Positions 57,932 through 64,000 of a stretch of DNA of 64,000 nucleotides are shown here, piece after piece. The notes under the pieces were generated by a model. It was given only the letters and a program-made list of their open reading frames with translations, did no database searches and had not been told where the DNA came from. Within the stretch, counting starts at the first letter, position 1, and each line of letters begins with the position of its first letter. Where the stretch lies: the NCBI GenBank assembly GCA_900073065.1, contig FJOG01000022.1, positions 815,934 through 879,933 of the forward strand, in the 5' to 3' direction. The DNA comes from Phialocephala subalpina (taxonomy: Eukaryota > Ascomycota > Leotiomycetes > Helotiales > Mollisiaceae). The position numbers were made by a program, and so were the translations under genes.

Positions 57932-59617
57932 ATGGCGAGCAAGATGAGGACGATGAGATTGCTGGCGAGCGTTCCAGGCTCGAGGAGAGCATTCTCTCAG
58001 TCTTCAATGTGGAGAGCAATCAATAAGCTTGTTCCTTCTGCTAAAGAAGCTATCTCCGACATGAAAGGAAGTACGACCGTTCTTGTTGGTGGATTCGGCT
58101 TCAGCGGTGTCCCCAATACACTCATCAATGCTTTGCGAGACCGTCCGGACCTCAAAGATTTCACTGTCGTTTCGAACAATGCTGGAATGCCTGGAGTTGG
58201 GCTTGGACAGCTTCTTGAGACAAGGCAGATCAGCAAAATGATTGCAAGTTTCATTGGGGAGAATAAGGTGTTTGAGAAGATGTATATTTCTGGGGACTTG
58301 GCGTTGGAATTGACTCCGCAGGGAACAATGGCAGAGAAGGTTGCGGCAGGAGCGAAAGGAGTGCCAGCATTCTATACACCAGCTGCTGTTGGGACAATTG
58401 GTACGTTCTTTCCCTCTCCAATCCCAAGTTCCTGATCAAATTCTGACAAGTAAAAAGTCCAAACAGGCGAACTCCCCATCCTCTTTAACCCCGACGGCAC
58501 CATCGCCCTAATGTCCCAACCCAAAGAAACCCGCGTCTTCTCCGGGAAAACCTACGTAATGGAAGAATCCATCTTCGGCGACTACGCCTTCGTCAAAGTC
58601 CACAAAGCCGACAGAATGGGAAACTGCACATTCCGCAAAGCTCAAAACAATTTCAACGAATGCATGGGCAAGAATGCCAAGATCACTATCGTGGAAGCAG
58701 ATGAGATAGTTGAGGTTGGGGAGATTGCTAGTGAGAATGTGCATTTGCAGGGTGTTTATGTTAGTAAGGTGATAAAGAGTGCGGAACCGAAGAAGATTGA
58801 GAAGTTGACGTTTAGGAAGAGTGTGGAGGAGTTGGAAAGGAGTGTTGGTGCGGCGGAGACGAGTAGAGAGAGGATTATTAAGAGGGCTGCGAAGGAGTTT
58901 ACGGATGGGATGGTGGTTAATCTGGGGATTGGGATGCCTTTGATTACGCCTGCGTTCCTTGAGCCTGGGATTGAGGTCGTGTTGCAGAGCGAGAATGGGA
59001 TCTTGGGTATGGGTGGGTATCCAGTTCCTGGTGAGGAGGATCCAGATTTGATCAACCCTGGCAAGGAAACGGTTACGCTTGCGCCTGGAGCGAGCTTATT
59101 CGGCAGTCATGAGAGTTTTGGGATGATCCGGGCGGGGAGAGTTGACTTGACTATGCTGGGTGCATTGCAAGTGGGGATGTACGGAGGTGAGTGCACAAGT
59201 GCTTGCATCGCGGGGTAGGAAGTTGACTGTGTGCGAATAGATCTGGCGAACTTTATGCTGCCTGGGAAGGTGAAAGGTATCGGCGGGGCGATGGATCTTG
59301 TTGCGAACCCGGAGAAGACGAAAGTGGTGGTGACTATGGATCACACAGACAAGAAAGGAAATCCAAAGATCTTGAAGCGTAAGGTTTTGCCCCGCGATTG
59401 CTTTGACCCTCGTACTGACGTCACTTCAGAATGCACATTCCCCCTAACAGGTCAGAAGTGTGTCTCGAGAATCATCACAGAACTAGCAGTGTTCGACGTC
59501 GATCATCTGGAAGGTCTGACCTTGATTGAGGTGGCGGATGGAGTCACAGTGGATGAAGTGAAAGCAAAGACTGAGGCACCGTTCAAGGTTGCTGACGATA
59601 TGAAGACTATGTTATGA
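57932..59617 (+). CDS. succinyl-CoA:3-ketoacid CoA-transferase (SCOT-type)
   Basis: Exons 57932-58400, 58467-59186, 59241-59378 and 59430-59617 give 504 residues in frame. The N-terminus ([20 protein letters not shown] with FSQSS) is a mitochondrial presequence. The alpha part has [37 protein letters not shown] and [20 protein letters not shown]. The beta part has [20 protein letters not shown] and [20 protein letters not shown], in which the Glu of SENG (residue about 332) is the catalytic residue that forms the glutamyl-CoA intermediate. [15 protein letters not shown] and [12 protein letters not shown] complete the family pattern. The enzyme uses succinyl-CoA to activate acetoacetate; some fungal members act on acetate (acetyl-CoA:succinate). 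It acts in the mitochondrial matrix. The gene is intact and shares a divergent promoter interval with the esterase gene. Confidence 0.92.
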
Positions 59618-59629
59618 GAATAAATAGTT

Positions 59630-60786
59630 CTAAAATGAGTCCTGCTCCCAATAGCTACCCCCCTTACCATGGCAGTAATATCTTAACGTTTCTATTTCTT
59701 CGATGGTCAACGAAAGTTCAATGACCTCACAGGAATCGAAAGTTGTCAAAAGCTCGACGGCACGGCCAATTAATTGGGCCACGATAACGTTCCGGGCACC
59801 GAGACGAATCACCATGGCACCTTTGTCTCTTCTTCCAAACTTGCATATCAAGTCACCAGGCTTAGTTCCGGAAGGAGCAAGCCCTACTTCCTTATTTTCG
59901 CCGTAATACACCACCCAATCTTCCGGCCTCCATTGTTCGAAACGATTCGCGAGATCCTCCGCCGATGCTTCACCGTCGAATTTATGTTTCGCATGCCGTA
60001 GGCTGTCCTCTATGTTGTAAAGTGCAAGCATTAAATTGTGGTAATTGTAGTTTAAGGGTGAGGATATGTTCAGATACCCTCCAACCTCTCGCCTGAACAT
60101 CTCGATATCGGTAGGAGCGATGGTACTTCGATCATAAGAAAAATTAGAGAAAACGGGCGAATATTTTTTGACCATGCCGACAAAGAATTCAAGAGTTGAC
60201 CAATCGCAGGGCGCAGTCAGAATAACCCTGGAGACTTGAAGGGCATTTATTTGTAGTCGGAAACTAGGACCGGAGGAATATTTCGTTAACCACGAGAGTT
60301 CTCCGACATTCAAGAAAGGACGTTCCAAGGTAACACCCCACTGCCCTATTGTTGTCCAATGATGCTTGTAGTGGTGCTGCATAACCTTTTCAAACAGATG
60401 GTGGTTGTCTAGAGAGTAGTCGATTGGAACAGCTATCCGACAACACGGGAGTGCAAGACTGTGCAGGCCAAAGACTTTGTCCCGTGCGTCACAACATTTA
60501 GCGTATTTGTAACGTTCCATCAACGAGAGGAGTGAGTGAGTCTCAGCCTCCGATTCTTTTCGTCTTGTGTCGCGCGTGAAGCAGATTGAAACTGCTGGAG
60601 AAACGCTTTAGGTAGTTCCTTGAAGGCTAGACTTTGCCAATACTCCAGGGTCATAGTGCTGACGTATGGTTTTACTGAATGTCTCCCAACTCTTGGTGCA
60701 TAACAGTGAACAGAACATATCAGCTAGGTGTAGAATAGCATCAAGAGAACTTATCGATACTTTCGGCCAGGCTTTATTAACTTTTA
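59630..60786 (-). pseudogene. C-terminal remnant of a HET-type incompatibility protein
   Basis: Coding sense on the minus strand starts near 60780 with NKAWPKVSISSLDAILHLAD and MFCSLLCTKSWETFSKTIRQ with HYDPGV. It changes frame to KELPKAFLQQFQSASRATQD, changes frame again, and runs on from ERYKYAKCCDARDKVFGLHS to GKGGSYWEQDSF (stop at 59630). YAKC.DARDKVFGL is the conserved segment downstream of HET domains in fungal incompatibility-type proteins. The N-terminal HET domain itself is not found upstream: the next sequence (60787-60936) has no matching motif. Two one-base frame breaks (near 60615 and 60540) and the missing front make this a pseudogene. Its end lies 12 bp from the convergent SCOT stop codon. 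Confidence 0.65.
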
Positions 60787-60936
60787 TATAATCCTATCAA
60801 GACGCCAATTCCATGCGGACGGACGAAGTCCGTATCCATCTAGATGTAAGCCCAGGGTATAAAGTAACTCCAGAAATCCCCAGAAACAGAAAACTAGATA
60901 TACAGGGTATGAAGAATAATGCAAACAACGCAAATG

Positions 60937-62593
60937 CTATGTCCCCGTCCCATGTCTTTCTCCAGTACAATAGAAACATCTCTCATGCCCCTTATCGAAA
61001 GTCCTTCTATTCACCTCCTCAGCCTCTCTCGCCGCAGATGCCCGATTCTCATCCCTCATCTTCCTGATCGACCGCTTGAAGTTATTGCGGCGGTAAATCT
61101 CAGCCTCAATAACCTGATCATGCTCCTGCTGAACCGTATCCTTGACATCTGGTGTCCATGTCCGACTCAAAAAAGCCTGAATGGGACCAAGATTGATCAA
61201 GGTATTCAGACGTTGCTGGTATGGATCCTCAGAATCCTTGATCTGAGCGCAAGTATTGAACGCATCCATCTGGTCCAGGAAATCCTCGCTGAAGATGACG
61301 TCTGAAGCTAGTCCCGGCAGGACATGAAAGGTCATCTCGAAGGTATCGAAATACGAGAGTTCGATGGATGAGATGTGTGCCTGCCCTACGGTCTCAACTA
61401 TGGACTCATCGGCAAGCATGACTCGAGTGCGCGCGCTTGGTTGCGTGTCGATTTTGAAGCCAAGTCTCCTCGCACATCGCAGCGATATGAAGTCGAGATC
61501 CGACCCCGTGTCTGCGCACCCGACAAGCTTCTTTCCGTTTGCCTTGAAATTGACAAATCCACGAGGCGAGCCTATCCATTTGAGCGTGGGCATGCTCCCA
61601 AAACTATGAGGGCAATCCACCAACAAATGTTTGTTCTTCGTGTAAAGCTTGATCTTCTCGAGGAAGCTCATTCCCATGATTAATGGCACGGGGCACTTCT
61701 TCAGAACATGGAATGATCGATGTTCTTCGCATTCGCCTCCGCCGAAGAGCTTGAAGGGGACATAAGCTCTACCAATAGACTGGATGTATTTTCCAACTCC
61801 AAGCATGAATAGACCCTTGTCTTCTTCTTGTTGTTGGATCGGAATGTTGTGCTCCTTGGCGAATGCTTCGGTCATGATATCTTGATCGGATGCGGAGTCG
61901 GGACGGGCAAAGCATTCTTTGTTGTTGACAATAACACGAATTGCTTTCCGTTTGAATTCTCTTGCTCTCGAATAAGTGCGTTCCCAGAAGGTTGAAGGTC
62001 TACCTGCTCTTTTGCTTCGTATGGGACCTAGATCCCAGCTGTTGGATCTGGTTAAGTCGTAGCTGGGTGAGTCGAAGATGGATGGGTCGGATCCGGTTGA
62101 GCCGAGGCTGGATGGGTCGGATCTGATTGAGTCGAAGCTGGATGAGTCGAAGATGGATGAGTCGAAGATGGATGAGTCGAAGATGGGTTGGTCGAAGCTG
62201 GGTTGGTCGAAGCTGGATGGGTCGAAGCTGTATGGGTCGTAGCTGGATGAGTCGAAGCTGGGTGAGTCGAAGCTGGGTGAGTGGAAGCTGGGTGAGTCGA
62301 AGCTGGGTGAGTCGAAGCTGGATGATATGGAGTCGCTTGGGCTGAGGTAAAACCAGGGTTCTAAAAACCATGGGCTCTCCTGTTCTGATGCTAGAGTAAG
62401 TACATAGAAACTTATATTAATTGCAGAAACAAGGATTTAAATTACCTTCGGACTGCTTTTTCTCAAGCTCGCTCTTTTGTTCAGGTCTTTCCCCACCCCT
62501 TGCGTGTTCGAGGAAGGAGACCTCGTCCCGGACAAAGCTGGGTCCAAACTGATAAAACACCGACGGTGTCGAGGTTTTGGAAGACGTTTCCAT
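60937..62593 (-). CDS. retropepsin-like aspartic protease domain protein with SFDSP repeats
   Basis: Exons 62593-62446 and 62390-60937 join in phase to 533 residues (METSSKTSTPSVFYQFGPSF at the start). The second exon begins with EQESPWFLEPWFYLSPS and runs into about 25 imperfect units of SFDSP/SFDQP/IFDSS. It is followed by a basic segment (FWERTYSRAREFKRKAIRVI). Then come two protease-like blocks: AFAKEHNIPIQQQEEDKGLF with VPLIMGMSFLEKIKLY, and VNFKANGKKLVGCADTGSDL, with the catalytic triplet DTG and DVIFSEDFLDQMDAFN behind it. The end is charged and helical (NRRTFDKGHERCFYCTGERH). Such fungal proteins, which resemble retroelement or Ddi1-type proteases but stand alone, have no known role to me. 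A single DTG means the active form must dimerise or pair internally. No lesion was seen. Confidence 0.65.
62038..62345 (-). repeat. minisatellite inside the coding sequence, 15-base units
   Basis: About 20 units of the type AGTCGAAGCTGGGTG or AGTCGAAGATGGATG (plus-strand view) encode SFDSP-like pentapeptides in the protease-like gene. Unit length is a multiple of three, so copy-number changes keep the frame. Confidence 0.85.
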
Positions 62594-62922
62594 CGTGAAA
62601 AACGATTGTGATGTAAAGCTCGTCAGCGGGTAATTATATTCAACCTCTTTGAAGCCTTCCAACGTCTTAAACTGCAAAACAATTATGGACGGTCGTTAAA
62701 AGAGAGGCAAGGTTGGAAGTAGGAAGGAACAAAAGCGCAGAATGAAGGAGAAATTCGAAGTTCAGCTGCTGCCTCGACCTACGTGGCATTGCAGGTGCCA
62801 AGCCGAGGCGCATCGCGGGGCACACCTCAGCCTCGTTCTTATCTCCTACCTCACATCACCAGTCAGAACAACCTTTAAATACTGTATCAAATGCATCTAT
62901 CCTTAAAAAAGGGGACCCAGTA
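62594..62922. promoter_or_regulatory. divergent promoter interval
   Basis: 329 bp lie between two divergent start codons (protease-like gene and DUF6594-type gene). No motif was recognised. Confidence 0.35.
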
Positions 62923-63890
62923 ATGCCAACCCCGGACATCGAACTAGGCCCCCAAAATGTAACTCCCGTCAGAGGGTTCGCGCTCGTCGCCTCCAAAATC
63001 GCTAGCGACGCCGACAAAACAACCACCATCTACCGGCGCTTCGACGAGCTCTCTGCGCGGAATTTACTCTTTTACCAAGCTGAGCTCGCGGAGTTGGAGG
63101 AGCAGTTGAGGGAGTATGATGAGGACGACAGTAAGGCGAGGGATGAGAGCGCGGTGGAATGCCAGAGGGATTGGAGTGAGTTTGAGCGGAGCGCGGAGGA
63201 GGGGGTGGTGAGGGAGAAGAGGAGGATGGTGTTAGTGATGAAGATCAGAGAAAAACTTGAGAAATATCGTAAGAAAGTCTCGAGGAAAGGAAATGACTAT
63301 ACTGACGAAACCAAGACGCAGCACTAGCAGCCCACCAAACCCTCCTCAACGCCCCTCCTCCATCACCAAGCACAGTAAAAGCACTCCGCAACTGGTTCTT
63401 CAACAACACCTCATCCACCAAACCCATAGACCAGCAAATCCCCCGCCTTTGGGGCGCCTCCGAGCGCACCTACGACAGCATTCACGATCTTGTCGCGCTG
63501 CGCGTTCCCTCCGACCAAGACCGTCTTTCAAACTTCATCCAAAACAACTTCTCCCTGCTCTTCGCAACCTCCTCCCCAGACGGGAACACAACCTACATCT
63601 CTGAGCGGTCAGTCTCGCACTTTGTCGCGATTTTCAGCACCGTGCTGGCAGCGATTATGTTATTCGGTGCGATTATCTCGTTGTATATTGTGAAGAATCC
63701 GCACGCGTTGCTAGGGATGCTAAGCGGGTGGACGGTGCTGTTCGCTGCTTGTGTGGGGTTACTGACGAATGCGAGGCGGGATCAGATATTTGGGGCTACG
63801 GCGGCGTATGCAGCGGTGCTGGTTGTGTTTGTGAGCGGGAATCTTGGGGGCTCACCTTGTGCGGAGAATTGTATATCCGGAAGTCTCTAA
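62923..63890 (+). CDS. DUF6594-type membrane protein
   Basis: Exons 62923-63268 and 63322-63890 join to 304 residues (MPTPDIELGPQNVTPVRGFA at the start). The N-terminal soluble part contains KTTTIYRRFDELSARNLLFY and a QAELAELEEQLREYDEDD helix, the typical DUF6594 pattern of a phosphoprotein-like head and coiled helices. The centre has KALRNWFFNNTSSTKPIDQQ and DLVALRVPSDQDRLSNFIQN. The C-terminus has three hydrophobic segments (FVAIFSTVLAAIMLFGAIIS, LLGMLSGWTVLFAACVGLLT and IFGATAAYAAVLVVFVSGNL). These proteins are frequent in fungal secreted-membrane and incompatibility-related loci, of unknown function. The intron (GTAAGA donor, GACGCAG acceptor) leaves a slightly unusual KYPLAAHQ junction, so the exact acceptor is not certain. 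The gene is intact and ends 110 bp before the window edge. Confidence 0.75.
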
Positions 63891-64000
63891 ACAGCTTGTA
63901 ACATATCCACAGTAAGACTGTGAATATCTACCCCTATCTGCTTGGCGTAGCTCTTTCTGCGTCTCTTTCAATCTATGTCTACATTTTCTTTTGCTACGAA
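63891..64000. other. window end, 3' flank of the DUF6594-type gene
   Basis: 110 bp of non-coding sequence. Nothing recognised. Confidence 0.4.

Noticed and set aside
62127..62345. Plus-strand frame of SRSWM/SRRWM units
   Set aside because: Antisense reading of the SFDSP minisatellite. The minus-strand frame is continuous with a protease-like protein.
1..64000. CRISPR arrays, rRNA or tRNA genes
   Set aside because: No regularly spaced direct repeats, no rRNA signature, and no convincing tRNA A/B box pair with cloverleaf was found by eye. Software could still find a tRNA I missed.

Overview
This is nuclear DNA of a filamentous ascomycete. Short GT-AG introns (about 45-100 nt) interrupt most genes, and the gene content is typical of Pezizomycotina: a Con7-like regulator, HET-type incompatibility genes, a Clr5-domain protein, MFS and OPT transporters, a Fic-domain gene and a DUF6594-type membrane protein. 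Gene families and GC structure would fit a Leotiomycete, but that is inference. Extremely AT-rich islands and transposons whose glutamine codons have become TAA/TAG indicate that RIP (repeat-induced point mutation) acts or acted in this genome. One assembly gap of 495 N lies at 19683-20177.

Layout. 1-819: 5' part of a glutamine/proline-rich Con7-like gene (minus), followed by about 10 kb almost without genes, where only a short spliced candidate near 11.1-11.5 kb looks coding. 12.4-14.2 kb: MFS transporter. 15.2-16.6 kb: Gly/Ser/Lys-rich protein. 17.7-20.3 kb: AT-rich island holding an LTR-like sequence with a 5-bp target duplication around the gap. 20.7-24.3 kb: a fungal helical-domain plus ubiquitin-like gene with in-frame stops and its acidic C-terminal continuation. 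24.2-25.8 kb: membrane protein. 26.5-29.7 kb: oligopeptide transporter. 30.6-36 kb: a VOC enzyme, a heavily frameshifted conserved fungal gene and an intact 652-residue orphan. 36.2-38.4 kb: a HET gene fragment split by a 1.9-kb Tc1-type element. 39-40.8 kb: Clr5 protein. 42.5-45.5 kb: a membrane-protein gene with one stop, and a second VOC enzyme. 46.2-51 kb: a Fic gene broken twice, once by a 2.1-kb Fot1/pogo element exactly at a TA and once by about 1.4 kb carrying an oppositely oriented gene with a perfect 250-bp tandem duplication. 51.8-59.6 kb: a metabolic block of three CoA-transferases (two family III, one SCOT) and a type-B carboxylesterase. 59.6-64 kb: remnant of a HET-type protein, a retropepsin-like protein with an SFDSP repeat tract, and a DUF6594-type protein.

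How the genes work together. The clearest functional group is 51.8-59.6 kb. The SCOT-type gene (ketone-body/acetate CoA transfer) and the SUGCT-like family III gene both have mitochondrial-looking N-termini, and a second family III enzyme and an esterase lie between or beside them, so a shared role in organic-acid or acyl-CoA use is plausible. Elsewhere the window alternates intact housekeeping or transport genes with a decaying, transposon-marked compartment of incompatibility, Fic and orphan genes. Single-base frameshifts recur in that compartment, and some may be base-calling errors rather than true decay.
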